Below, piece after piece: positions 26,602-39,163 of a stretch of 64,000 nt of DNA. A program made the translations under genes and the position numbers. The stretch is from Glandiceps talaboti (lineage: Eukaryota; Hemichordata; Enteropneusta; Spengelidae). Each line of letters begins with the position of its first letter. Within the stretch, counting starts at the first letter, position 1. Location: NCBI RefSeq assembly GCF_964340395.1, contig NC_135569.1:3269040-3333039 (forward strand). Reading direction: 5' to 3'. A model generated the notes under the pieces. The model searched no databases. It was not told the DNA's origin and saw only the letters and a program-made list of their open reading frames with translations.

Positions 26602-29600
26602 TTTATCTCTGCACTGCATTGGTCTTATCTACTTTACAATGTTGTACAAACTGTTTATCTTATTATCTTATACATATCTTATTAAGTTATCAAGTTTATA
26701 CAGTCACTGAAGGGGCTTGCAGTTTGAACATTCATGGGATGTGAGTAACAAGATATCTTTCAAATGATGGTCGCCCGCCTTCTTTTTCTCTCTCGAAACT
26801 GAAATTGCAGAAACGTGACTGTATATGCAAATTCTTTGGCGAAAAATGTCAGATATTAATCCTTGAGTTACTGTACATCGTCACTATACCTTTACAAAAA
26901 TACATAGAAACGTCATGAGAGTAACCACAGCGATTGAAGATACAAGAATGCTATCTTTATAGTTAGGCTTCATATTCTTACTTATCGTTTCCACATCCTT
27001 AAGAAACTACGCACTACAGAAGCGGAAACTGTTAACTTATTATTAAACACTTATACATGTTTTTACGTTTCAAAAATTTCAAAGAATAACCAAAATATAT
27101 AGAAGGTGAAATGTACGATTTTTCTAAATTTCAATTCATGTCCGTAAGATGTACTACACAGACAGAGTCAAATTTGGAGAGGGGAGGGAATGTTTTGTGT
27201 TAGACAAAGTGTTTCACGCAGAACAATGACACAGCGGACTCCAGAGGTGTATGAATCAATTTGTCCTATGGGCAGCAATAGTTGACACATAAAGACGTGT
27301 ATCATGAACATCACTCTTACCAAAATGTGCACTAGTTGACAGCGAAAGAAGAATACCTTTTGGTGGTTGGTTGGTGGGGTGCGTGGGTTGGGTTGGGTCT
27401 GTTCTCTTACCGTGTAGAAAACACTTTAATGATATTATCTTAGGAATGGATAAGTTGCTGGTCAGCGTAGTGTCTTACTTCGAAAAGTACGGTAACTTGA
27501 TAAACGACTACTATAAACCTTTGAACGTTAAAATTTTCTTTTCAACATCCATGTCAAAATAATTGTATTTTGTCTGTATAATGTATTATTACTTAATAAA
27601 ACACCTTGTTGAATTCATTTAAAAGATTTCAGAAATCAACTGTGTATCCACGCATGCGCGCTACCATCATTGCTCGGGTCAATTGAGTAGTACTTCTTTA
27701 CGTATTCTCTACGTCAAAACGTTTAGTAAACCAGTTTGCTTTATTCTAAAGCATCACATGATGACACACTTAATTACTTTACGACGGATGTTGAGTTATG
27801 CTCATGTTTGAAAAGCTGCCTTTTCGAATAGCCTTACACAGTACACCAATGGTGTAACAAATAAAAGGGTCATGTGTATTCATGAAACACTTACGTACAT
27901 AATGCTATTAGATATTTCAATTAGACACTTAATCCGCTGAACTTCGTCACCAATTTACGTAGAAGTAGAAAACCTACTTGGATAAAAACTTAAAGAGTTT
28001 TCAACAGAATTGTTTAGCTGTGGTTTCAAGTGTCCCTAGATCCTGCCCACCTACCTGACATAGCCACATTCATGTCCAAGTTCTGCTAGATGGTACATCA
28101 AACCCCGCCTTTCTCTATTCATTTGAAACGACTTATCCAGGATAAATCATTTGAAGCTATAATTACTTCACATGCAGGTAAAACTATTTTGTACACGTTG
28201 GAAGAAGTATACAAAGGGAATAAAATGTCAGTTAAAACGCACACTTAAGTGAGAATAACATTATCCGATGAAATTATAATCATTTTTGCCTACACTGATC
28301 ACTTTCTCATTTGGGTTGTTGCTAATTAAAGCACCTCGCCATCAATAGGCTGGTGTAGAAAATAAGTTAGTTTTCAATGGTTCATTGGTAATGTTTTACT
28401 TCTATACTAAGGACATAATGTCCTTCTCACTGTCACTGAACTGTTACAATATGGTGAGCGTGAAATCTTTCGTATTTTCTGACCATCTTCTGATATTTTT
28501 ACAAATTCCATTTTAAATGTTATCATTTCACTGCAGGTCTGATTGAATAAATGTTCATATTTCAAAATGTGTATATCGTATCACTGTTTGAAAGTAGAAG
28601 GTTGTCGATAAACCTTCGACTTCTTCGTACAATATAATGTATAATGTTTGGAATGGCTCCATTCACCGAGATTTAAGAATCCTGTGATAAAGACATGTAT
28701 TGAGGGACTGAAAAGATAACGTTGCCATAGCAACATCTTGTGATGTTCGGCTACTATTATAATAGATTATTAAAATATACAACTTTGACTATTTCGAGGT
28801 CAAGTTTGATCTTTCAAAGTCAAATCGTATAGCTTGTGAAGTTGATATTAAAAAATAGTGCTGAAGTTCATCTGTAATTAATATTAAAGCGTGTTCATCA
28901 TATCCACGCATTTTTTCGAGATACAAGAAAAAGTCCCAACTAAATTGGAATCCTTCCTAATCATCAACCAGACTTGTACATTATGACTTCAAACACTACA
29001 AGGGAATACGCGATCAAAATGTGTTTGAGACAAACAATCGCTTCGTGACATCAGAAACAAAACTGACGACAATAATATCGTTAGGGGGCAGTCGGTCTCA
29101 AACTCGCAGGCTAAGGCTTCATTAATGTCAGATCTTCTCCTTGGTTTGAAATCTACCTTCAGGCTATTGCGGCAACCCTTTCCAAAGCTTGGTTTCTATT
29201 CGCTAAAATATTTACAATTCGCTACTTGAGAATCAAATGATGGATAAGGCGTACAGATTATGCTTTGCGAGAAGAAAAACCCGACTTTGTAAGCTCTCAG
29301 CCTCTAGCTTCCATATATAATATGCATTAAGTCAAAATACTACTGATATTGTGCAATCTCTTTCCGAAGGCTAGTCGAGTGAAAGTAACAAAATTCATTT
29401 TGATCTTGGCCAGATATTTGTAATGCGGAACATATTTCACTTTAATTTTGTTTTCCACATAGCCTGTGCTCACGTTCAAGAATCATGACAGTTACCAGGC
29501 GTGACTTTAAAAACAATCGTAGCATCTAATAAACTATTGCAGTTTTCATTAGTTTGAATATAAAATCTACTTTATCAATTATTAAATGTAAAATAATGAG

Positions 29601-29875
29601 AGCTTCGGTTATTAAAGGGTTGTCCTCACTAAAGGTGGAAATCATTGCCGGAAGAGAACATCTTCGAATATTGAAATACATGTACGCCATCACTCGGAAT
29701 GTATTCACGTCAAATATTGGAGTTGTCTCGTCAAATCTTTCATTTTTAGATGAACACTGCTGACCTATTGACACACTACAGTTGTTGGATTACCGACATG
29801 GGAACAGCTGTTCGTCCAAGACTACACGCGCATTAGACGAATTTGACACTTTAACTGTATCACGTTAACGCGTGC

Positions 29876-29965
29876 ACATACATACATACATACATACATA
29901 CATACATACATACATACATACATACATACATACATACATACATACATACATACATACATACATAC
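29876..29965. repeat. (CATA)n microsatellite
   Basis: About 22 tetranucleotide units. Confidence 0.97.
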
Positions 29966-30668
29966 TCAAACTTAATATATAAGATATACTATGATTTACG
30001 AAGTCCAAATATAACATTTTAAGAGGAGAAAATTAAGTCAAATACCTGTAATTTCTTCTTCTTGGCACAACCCTAGAAACGAAAAAAGAAATGCAGTTAT
30101 AACACTTTTGTAGCTTATAATGGCTGTAAGTTAGAAGTAAATCATCTCGTCTGACACCAGCTGGCATGCAGCTGTAAGCTCACTTAATATACATTATTTC
30201 ATACGATACGTTTTCTTTTATATGACTTGGCAGTAACAGTACGTCGCCATTTCACAAGGGTGAATGATCCTAGTTTGCAATATAATGGATGAATTACATT
30301 TTTCAATACTATGTCAAGTAGACTAAAATCACAACTCAGTCATTTACATACACTATTGCCTGTAGAGCTCTGGTAATCTAAAAACATCAACTATCATATC
30401 ACTCAACACAACGCACAACTCGAATCTCGGCGGTACACCTAGACATAACCAATCGTGTTGCTTCGTTTCTTATCGGCGTGTATAATCCATTAATACCGAA
30501 GTCAACAATGAGGTTTATCCTCGTTTACGGCCATTTATGACTATAACGAAAAAATTTCATTTAGGCTCGACGTTGTCTGAGGGCATTCAATATCCTACAC
30601 TAGGACCTTCGAGATATCCTCTCCTGTTGTGAGAATATGTATCAATATCACACAATACAAATATGTTG

Positions 30669-30669
30669 G

Positions 30670-30713
<44 letters not shown>
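30669..30713. repeat. (TTG)n microsatellite
   Basis: About 15 TTG units. Confidence 0.95.
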
Positions 30714-30715
<2 letters not shown>

Positions 30716-31138
30716 AAGACAGTGCTACTATCTATGTGATTGCTGTACAAAAATAATAATTCCATTACAAATTTTGTTCTTTTAAATTGAATTACGTTTT
30801 ACAATATTAACCTGTCATACGTTGTTTTTTATGATGTCATTTATTCATTCATTTTTTTGGAGGGGAGTAGAATTGTGCAATATTTTCAATAGTAATTTAA
30901 AAGAGGTGGAGACCGGCGAAAATGTATCCTTAGCCACATTTGTTCTCGTCTCACTTTTTCCGACGAGCCTTGGTCAGATAATTCTATGTCATAATATGAG
31001 ATTATTTAACGTGTTGTCAATATACACATTTATAGTCAGGCTTTAATCAGCTCTGTAAAGATTGTGTTTTTAGATTTTGTGTTACTCGCAATGAACGTGG
31101 AATGATAGTTCAACTTCGGAGTGAGGCTCTGTGCATTA

Positions 31139-31170
31139 TGCGCGGTGTACTTAGAGCGGTACACTGCGCA
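31139..31170. repeat. Hairpin TGCGCGGTGTACT / GGTACACTGCGCA
   Basis: Thirteen-base arms pair with two mismatches or wobbles around a 6-base loop. The stem is GC-rich against an AT-rich background. Confidence 0.45.
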
Positions 31171-31773
31171 CTATAGAGGTGAATAGCTTAAAATTGTGTC
31201 GATTGTATTCGTCTTACGATTACGGTGTATTGTAGAAAGGCGTTGACAATACAGCAGAATACTATGCTGGACTTACGTTAATAAACATTGGATAAAGGAG
31301 TATTTTGTCCACCTGAAACATTCTTTCATATCATGTACGTGTATTATGACACACTGACTCAAATCCACGAGTTTTCAAAGCTTCGACAACATTCTGGATT
31401 TAACACCGAAAATTAGTCAATATTATTACGAATGTCATCACTTGTTATCATAAATCAAATTCGACATCATTCATATTGCAAATGATATCTCATCTAACTT
31501 TGGTTAATTTTGTTGAGGATATACTAGTCTCTGAATTGATTGCCAAATGCCATTTAACTAGGCTTTGCTAGTTAACAAGATTTGCAATATCAATTAAACA
31601 CTCCAATAAACAAGAAATGATGATATCCTTGAAGAAATCAAGATGGTTTCAATGTCCAGCAGGGCAATGTCTAATTGAGAAACCCTAAGACGAGTCCGTG
31701 ATACGCCAATCAAACCTATCGTTACTGAATCATAACTATTAAATATAGTCAAATATCATATAGAGTTGTATAG

Positions 31774-31922
31774 TTATCTCCAATATTTATGTTCGTTCAA
31801 CCCAGAAAAATATGAGTGACCTAAGGGGCCTTTTCGATACGAGTCCAAGGTAAGTATTTTGTGACAAACCCCTTATGTCAAGAGTATTTTTCGGCTGATT
31901 GAAGACAAATATTGGGGAATTA
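31774..31922. mobile_element. Small MITE, family CCCCAATATTT, copy A
   Basis: The inverted-repeat arms begin CTCCAATATTTATGTTCGTT and, from the right end in reverse, CCCCAATATTTGTCTTCAAT. Inner blocks GAGTGACCTAAGGGG and CCCCTTATGTCAAGAG are complementary. It has the same design and near-identical inner sequence as 53862-54006, so this is a dispersed family. Confidence 0.65.
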
Positions 31923-33069
31923 TAAAATCATATCTGCACAAACTTATCTATGAAAAATGGCAATTCTGAACGGTTTCACTCAAAGATGGAAGTGTTTGTG
32001 CAATAATTTCTGATGTAGGATCATTTGCAAAGTTGTAATAGCACTTTAGACATTGCCTCTTCACAGATTTGTAGTTACACGTAAATCTCTCCTTAAGGCA
32101 CCTTCAGACTGAATCCATCCACAAATGTAATCAATGACGAGACCTTTCTTAAAAGGAGTTGCTAGTTATAGAAATTTAATTATTTCAAGTAATTATAAGA
32201 CTAAAGCACTCATTCACGTTGTATAAAGACGGCTTAGATTGATAATCTCTCTTTACATGACTGTCTCTTTACATTTCCTTCTAAGTTTTACTTGGTACGT
32301 GTACTTATCAAGTTCAAAATAGCCATCTACAGCGACGAGGGTTTGCTGGAGTACGTACTTCACAACCATGAGTTTAAAAGGAAATAATTTCACTGACGTA
32401 GTATTTCGTCAAGATTGAACACAGACACGAAGCACCTGGTCATAAAGTACGTCGCAGATGTCGATTTCAAGAACACTTAAGAACATGTTATTATAAGGGA
32501 TGTATTTCCTGTAATATATTAATGAGGGAAAACGTTGTAGTCATGAAATGTCAATGATCAAACACGCCATTGTAGACACATGGGTGGTGTCTATAAGTTC
32601 CTAGTGTATTGGACACGATTGCGCTTGCATATATACATATGAAAGTTGTCTGCGTGTTGCGATGTACTCCAAATTGTTAAAGCTATTGTTTAAATTCTGA
32701 AAACAAAGCAAATTAAATATTTTCCTTTGTGCTTTTTCTGTTATATTACAAATTTTAATTATTTTGTTTTGGTAAGAAAACGATTTTAATGTCAAAACGT
32801 CTGACTGGAACTTTATGAAAATGATAGTATTTAAGAGTATATGTTTATTATCAGTATTATGCAAATAAAATCAAACCATGGTGAAAAGATGACATTGCAA
32901 AGACACGGTGGTATTTACAAATTTCGAAACATTATATTCTCAGCCACTGTGTTCGTCATCCTAAATGAATCCTAAACTAAAATTACTTCTGAAAGAGAGA
33001 TACGCATAAATTTTTGATTGCTCACTAAGTATTTCAAAATCGAAATAGCTACGTTTGTAAAAGTCCATG

Positions 33070-33093
33070 TGACGTGACGTCACTATGACGTCA
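33070..33093. promoter_or_regulatory. Tandem cAMP-response-element palindromes
   Basis: Two perfect TGACGTCA sites (33075-33082 and 33086-33093) are spaced 11 bp start to start, one helical turn, with a further TGACG half-site starting at 33070. TGACGTCA is the consensus for CREB/ATF bZIP dimers. No gene is evident within several kb, so function is unproven. Confidence 0.4.
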
Positions 33094-33799
33094 TGTCATA
33101 TGACAGCCTTTAGACATCACTTACTTAGCATCAATGGAATATTACGTAATGTTGATTTTAACACAATCAATTATTCTCTAACATGTGGGAGGAAAGTTTT
33201 ACATTTTAGATTGATCGATCTTAAAAGTAAATACTTTATGGCTGTATTATATTTATAAATAGTATATATCTTTCTAAAAACGACTAATTGTATGCACAGC
33301 AAAGTATGAAATGCCATAGTTCAAGGGTGAATTATTTACACATAATGTAGTAGATTGATTGATATACTACAAATTGTTTCAATGTTCAATACTATGATAC
33401 CTTTTCCTACACTTTAGCATTTTCAATCCCCCCCCCACCCACCCGCGTTAAAATATGTAAGAATATTTAACCATTTACTCCAAAAATGTTAAATAAATAC
33501 TTAATTTGGTGAATAATAAGACGTCGAAATTGCAATAAGCTGAAATATCAACTCACAGGTAGACAGTCGGTTGAAGCAATGAAAGTTAGATGATTCAAAC
33601 ATTGAACACAACACCTACACAGGGTGTGTGTGTGCTAAGGCATGCTAGACTTTTAGCAATCCTCCTAGGATGGTTTTTACTCTGCCAAATCGTATCGATC
33701 AAAGAGTAGCCCGTTGGCAGTTTTCTTCACCTTCTCTAGATGAATTCATGATTACGTCTGATCGAGAAAAGGATTGGCATTGTTAAGTCTCGCGCATTA

Positions 33800-34183
33800 A
33801 CGTAGTCTAGTTCCAAACTGATACAGTATTATGTACTAAAAACTTCATTACTTTACCAGTCTAGTCAAGGCAGTTACAAAAGGTGTTAAATTGTGGTGCT
33901 CCCCTGTAGTGAGTAAAGCGCAAAAGGCGCATGTCAGTAGTAATCCATCACAAAATGACAGGCCGTCGTCATCAGACTGCACTGATATGCAAATGTCCAA
34001 CCAGGACTCCACCTCCAGTCTGTTTACACTAAAATCATGTGGGGACACGACAACATCATCATGTTTATATGAACACGGTTGGGGAAGCACAGAAATATGT
34101 GCTCGAACAACTGCCTTGACTAGACTCGTAAAGTAATGAAGTTTTCATACGTAATACTGTACCAGTTTGGAACTAAACTACGT
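33800..34183. mobile_element. MITE with ~75-bp terminal inverted repeats
   Basis: The left arm (33800-33875) contains CGTAGTCTAGTTCCAAACTG and TTCATTACTTTACCAGTCTA. The right arm (34109-34183), read in reverse, contains CGTAGTTTAGTTCCAAACTG and TTCATTACTTTACGAGTCTA. The arms match over about 75 bases with a handful of differences. Overlapping frames on both strands (33848-34090 and 33891-34136) are by-products of the palindrome. No clear target duplication was found. The class is unknown. Confidence 0.75.
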
Positions 34184-34569
34184 GTATTACTACAACCAAT
34201 GCTCGAGAGAAAGGAGCTGACTTTGTGAAGTCGAATGTAGAATTTAGAATTTTTGTGACCAAAACACAACAGCATGAACCCAACGCGTTAAAATACACCG
34301 ATGCGTTTGCTTGAATGAGGTGCGCAAAGGAAAGACTTGGCACAAAAGCAAAATTAGGTAAACACAACAGTAAAAGTGATATAGAAATAACAACGGGTGC
34401 CCCTGACATAGGTTCATGCGAAGCTTTTATCCCTTTATTATGTCTGTACAACTTGTAATGTACCAGTAACAGTCATACTCGATCGGTATAATGTGTAGCA
34501 TTCTCAAAAATAAACCGAGTTATGCTAGCCAGCTCTATCCTGTTTTGTTCATGCTTTGATAAGTTACCA

Positions 34570-35021
34570 ACACTGATTACATTGTATCTCTCTGCATGAA
34601 TTTTTTTTTTAAATTTGTTGTGCTGGGAATTGCTCCCAGCTATTTTCTGTTATGCAGACAAATACACACAAACACACACAAATGCTACAGAAATCCATTC
34701 GCGTTTGGGACTACATAACAGGGTTATGTTGCAGGCTCTATATCACGTTGACGTGGATCTGCCAAGGCCTTCCCAGTCAGTCCACAGGCTATCCCAGAGT
34801 CACCCATGCCCGGCAAACATAGCACCATGCGCGCTCCACGTGAGTAATCGTCCCCGACTTTTCGAGTCATTACTCCAGGAGTCCCCCAAATTCGCACTCG
34901 TCTTGTGAGTGAGACACGGCTGAGTGATACAGCCTACCCATTGAGTCTGTAGAACACTCACCCTTGGTTTGGGTCGGTCACAGGAAAATTACACTAATTA
35001 CATTGTATCTCTCTGCATGAA
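34570..35021 (-). mobile_element. Probable retroposed insert with 31-bp flanking direct repeats
   Basis: ACACTGATTACATTGTATCT, continuing CTCTGCATGAA (34570-34600), is repeated with one mismatch at 34991-35021. Directly inside the left copy is a run of ten T, so read on the minus strand the 390-bp insert (34601-34990) ends in poly(A), as expected for target-primed reverse transcription. The insert is visibly richer in G+C than its surroundings. It has no recognised tRNA-type A/B boxes or known coding domain; it could be a SINE, a processed non-coding RNA copy or a truncated LINE 3' end. A chance frame on the + strand (34615-34908) lies inside it. Confidence 0.55.
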
Positions 35022-38000
35022 ACATTTCTGATTACCAAGAGCAAGCAAACGCACCGGTGTTTTTTTCCTCATATTAAATGGAAGAAACGTTAATGTTGTA
35101 TATGTTGGTGTTGAAATTTAAACATAATGGAGCCAGAGACACGTTTATTACAAAAGTTAGTCTCCTGACATAGAAAGATAAATTTACTGAAAGATCATTT
35201 CACAGACATTGGAGAAGAGTAGCAAAGTATGTCATTACAGTTTCGGACACTAAACATACAGGATATCTGTTTTCCAAGATTAATGATATTATGTTTAGAG
35301 TAACGGAACACGTTTAACATCAAAAATCCATTTGTACGGCAAATATTTCTTCTATCTCCAATTTTTCCAAACGTCAAATGTTACACTTTATATGTGTAAG
35401 CTTACTAAGCCGATAGATTTATATGTGCACTTAAGCTTGTACTTGGTTCATCGAACTTCTGAAATATTTTCCAGGATATCGTCGGAGCAAATTTTCACTT
35501 CACAATATATTTTCAACATCCTGGATCTCAAAATTGGGTTTGTTAACACAAATATAGATGAATCATCAAATATATGAATGAATAAGATGAAAATGATTAA
35601 AATCAAAAATCATTGTGCTTTGTACAACCGACATTTGTAATAATTGCCGACATTGTTTGTTAAGGTAGTAAGTAGGTAAAATCCACTCAAATTCCCAGGT
35701 GTTGTACGCGGTTTCCCTACCAGTGTTTTTAATAAAGGCGGTAAATAGATATTTTTGTTAAAAGTGGTAAGCAGATAAAAGCTCCCCGAGTTCCTCAGTT
35801 GGTTTACATGGCACCAAAATTATGATACAAGGTATAGAACTCTATGAAAATTGTTTTTATCAGACCCCTACCCCACCCCATTATTATTGGGTGTTCCCAA
35901 ATCCCAGCATACACTGCAATATAATGTTTCGACTATATTTACAGAGAATCTATGATGCTAGTATATATCGTTTCCATCTGTATTATTAATGCAATTGGCG
36001 ATCACTATAAACAGTAAATAATGGCAAAATTCAACATACTTAATGGTTGCTATCGAACAATTTGAAAAGAATAGGATTGCATTAAGACTAAGAGATAGCA
36101 GATAACGGTTCAACGACTTCCAGTATACCTACTTCAACATTTAATCTCTGACTGGAATCATTCTGCGTAAGACAAAAACCAACAACAAAAAGAACAAGTC
36201 GTTTTCAATAAAAGATCACGTTAACAAAAGTACTGAGATCTTAACGATTTGGAATCCGTACACGTTTGTATGTATGTAATATTGAATATTTTTAAGCAGA
36301 ACGCTCTACTAAAACACTAATACAGAGAGTCGTGATCACGTATGCCAAGATAAACCAGAATGAGGACTATAAAAGTTCTCTGGTCTTTACATCGTATCGT
36401 AAAGAGGTATCGTTTTCCTTCTTTAACTGCTATCTTTGAATGCAATGACTCACAATCTTGTTCTTATCAATAACGGGTTTTCAATTTTATTTTTCGCCAT
36501 GTGTAATATCACTTTTCTGGGAGAATAGTTCCCTCGATTTTTGTCTTTGAAATTTACATGCAAATATAAGCTTAAAGAGAGTAGAAAAGACCCTCCTAAA
36601 GTTTATTTTGACACAAACCTCTCCATTCTTACAATTTGATAGTTATGAATACAACTATATATACGAGTAAAAACGGTTTCTGTCATATGAAAGGAACATA
36701 ATCTGTGCTAGTCTATAGATGTTCTCCAGTAAACGTGTAGAATTGAACTGTACAGCGAGTGGGCGAATATAGAGTTGGAATTTTAATAATTGTGCTGTAT
36801 TTATGCATAATATTAAAAAGTCGTATAATTTCCAAAAGCTACTCATTTGGAATGTCTGCTGTGGGACTGCCGATTGTTTGTGCCTTTTCATGTTTATTCC
36901 TCTGTTTAGTTACTTTATTTCAGTTTGGAAGAGGAGATTAATGATAGGCTACTAGTGAGAGTTGTAATTATAATATCAAGATTTGACCCGGGCCAAGGTA
37001 CTGTGACCCGGGTCGGAACTTATTCCGTCTCAGATCAAGTTTCTGTTTTTTCTTGATCAGTGCACTATGAACTTCTTGTGCATAACCAGTAATAGAGTTA
37101 TATTGTATAGATTTATTGGACTAGCCAGGTAAAATATTCGTGACGGTGATTTCCGATGCGAGTCTCAAACCAAAAAGCGGGTCTCATGTGAAATAATACG
37201 GTGATTAAAGAATAAATGCCAAAATTTATATTAATTCCAATAACATTGTGTTAAAAGAAAATTGTTGTATGGATAATCGTATGCAAATGAGGTAATTAAT
37301 ATTTTAATTGTTAGACTGTGCGAAGGTGGGGGACGGGTGGTGTTGGCAGCACTCCTAGAGTACATGGACGATGCTTTGAGCGAGAGAAACAAAAATACAT
37401 GGCTTACAATTTCACACCTTTTTATCGAGGGTTTTGATCGACAGATTGGATATCCATTAAACTATTGGTGTAAAAATGATATAAGTATTGTATTTCGTCT
37501 TCTCTGTACAGGGAATCCAGTAGGTTAATGAAGTAATGACCTTGTGATATTACAACATTGACAGCTCAGCGTATGTTCTGATGGTACGTGCTTACTACCG
37601 TAAACATAGCCAACAAAGATTCTCAATTACAAGATTAAATCTACCCGTCTTTGTCATTAAAAATCCTAATATTGGTATAAGCTGACTGAAAATGAGTTTT
37701 TATTGTTGACCATTAAGAAGCCATTAGGTTCCACACAGAACGCAACTTCTGATAATAATCATGCCAGCTTATCTGACGAATCGATCGGGCGCATGCGTAA
37801 AACTGGTCGGCTACTGTCAGTTTTCATTTTGTGGGTGTATCGACTATTTGATCAGCCACTAGAGTAGATAGCTTTTATCTCAATTCTAAAATTACAACGC
37901 AGTTAATTTACTTCTACTATTTAAATAATTGCGTATATTCATTTCTTGCTGGTGAGGAAAATTCAACAATATTCAAGTAATACGACAAATATTGCACATT

Positions 38001-39024
38001 TATTTATAACGGCCATGAAATAATGAATGATGATGTTACCTTTGTTGACTATATCTGTAACATAAAAAAATGATAAAAAATATAAATATTCTCAGAAAGG
38101 ATGACAATTCCTGTTAATCTGATACCTAACTTAATAACTAGTATGTATCAATATTTTAAATATAACATTTCGCACGTTTTTCATTTCCTGCTCATGAACA
38201 ATATTCAACCAAGCAACATTGTAACTTTAATCGTGTTGTATTTTCATTGTTACTCAACGTCCTGCGTGTTTACTGAGTAATTGTAAATTGAAATCTCAGA
38301 TTTCATCCGTTCACTAAAAGACCTCGGTAAGGGGATTTCCACGTTAAAAGATTATGTGAAGCGTCCCAGTGTCCGAGCAACGTTACTGAAGTCGTTGTTA
38401 CCTAAACGGTGTACTGTCATACTAGTAATGTAATTAGTAGATTAGGAACAAGGAGGAAATGTTATAAAAACGCAATCATTTCTCTATGATTTTCAGAATT
38501 GGGTATTTTTTCCTCGATGAGTCAAATTTACATATTATTCATTTGAAATGTGTTTGAGCGTGAAACCCTGTTAAGTTAAGATGATAAGTGTCATTTTTAG
38601 TTCACTGTCATGGTATCTTGATAGCGGATTATATTTTCACGGTTCACAAATTACCCTTCACCGCGTAAAATCAATAACCATCCTAAATCAACTAAATAAG
38701 ATAATTACACGCTTTGACTGAAACGAGTGTTATATGCTATTATTGTGTCAATGTCAATGAACTTGGTTAATTTGCAATGGAAACCGTTGATACTTTTTCT
38801 CTAGTATATAGGTTATATTTGTCAAATCGACTTTTTGGCACAATGACTGAACACTCGTTACGTCACACATCATTAGTTCCACGGATCCATGTCTGTTTAA
38901 GCCACATTGTTGCTGTTACAATATTTCTCCGTCGATATTATGTCGACCAATACTCTGTCAGTTTCTGTATAACCTGCTAATTCATCACTTAAATGCCCAT
39001 GATTCAATACCATGTTCTAACATT
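35022..39024. other. Non-genic AT-rich stretch
   Basis: No supported gene. A duplicated GACCCGGG motif (GACCCGGGCC and GACCCGGGTC) at about 36985-37016 is the only local structure noticed. Confidence 0.5.
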
Positions 39025-39163
39025 AGTGTTATCTTATCATGGAGCCTTAGGGGTGGGGATTAGATAGGATACCTTTTTAGTTTGGGGCCAGAATCTTCTT
39101 TATCTTCGTCAGTCAACTCTTAAGCCTAATCCGAACTGGACCTTTAACGCTAAAGATAACACT
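39025..39163. mobile_element. Probable small MITE (TIR AGTGTTATCTT)
   Basis: AGTGTTATCTTA at 39025-39036 is mirrored by TAAAGATAACACT at 39151-39163. A second inward block (GGATTAG / CTAATCC) lies at comparable distance on each side. The element length is about 139 bp. Arms are short and partly degenerate, so confidence is moderate. Confidence 0.45.

Larger units (their letters stand above)
26602..31138. other. Non-genic AT-rich stretch
   Basis: Contains only the CATA and TTG microsatellites listed separately. Two overlapping opposite-strand frames at 29526-29774 have no domain. Confidence 0.5.

Noticed and set aside
33848-34136. Pair of overlapping ~80-codon frames on opposite strands sharing similar ends
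   Set aside because: The shared TALTRLVK ends come from the MITE's inverted repeats.
34615-34908. 97-codon + strand frame
   Set aside because: Lies inside the minus-strand retroposed insert; no domain and wrong orientation relative to its poly(A) end.
36980-37020. Duplicated GACCCGGG motif as a regulatory site
   Set aside because: Two short GC words in isolation, with no gene nearby; insufficient support.
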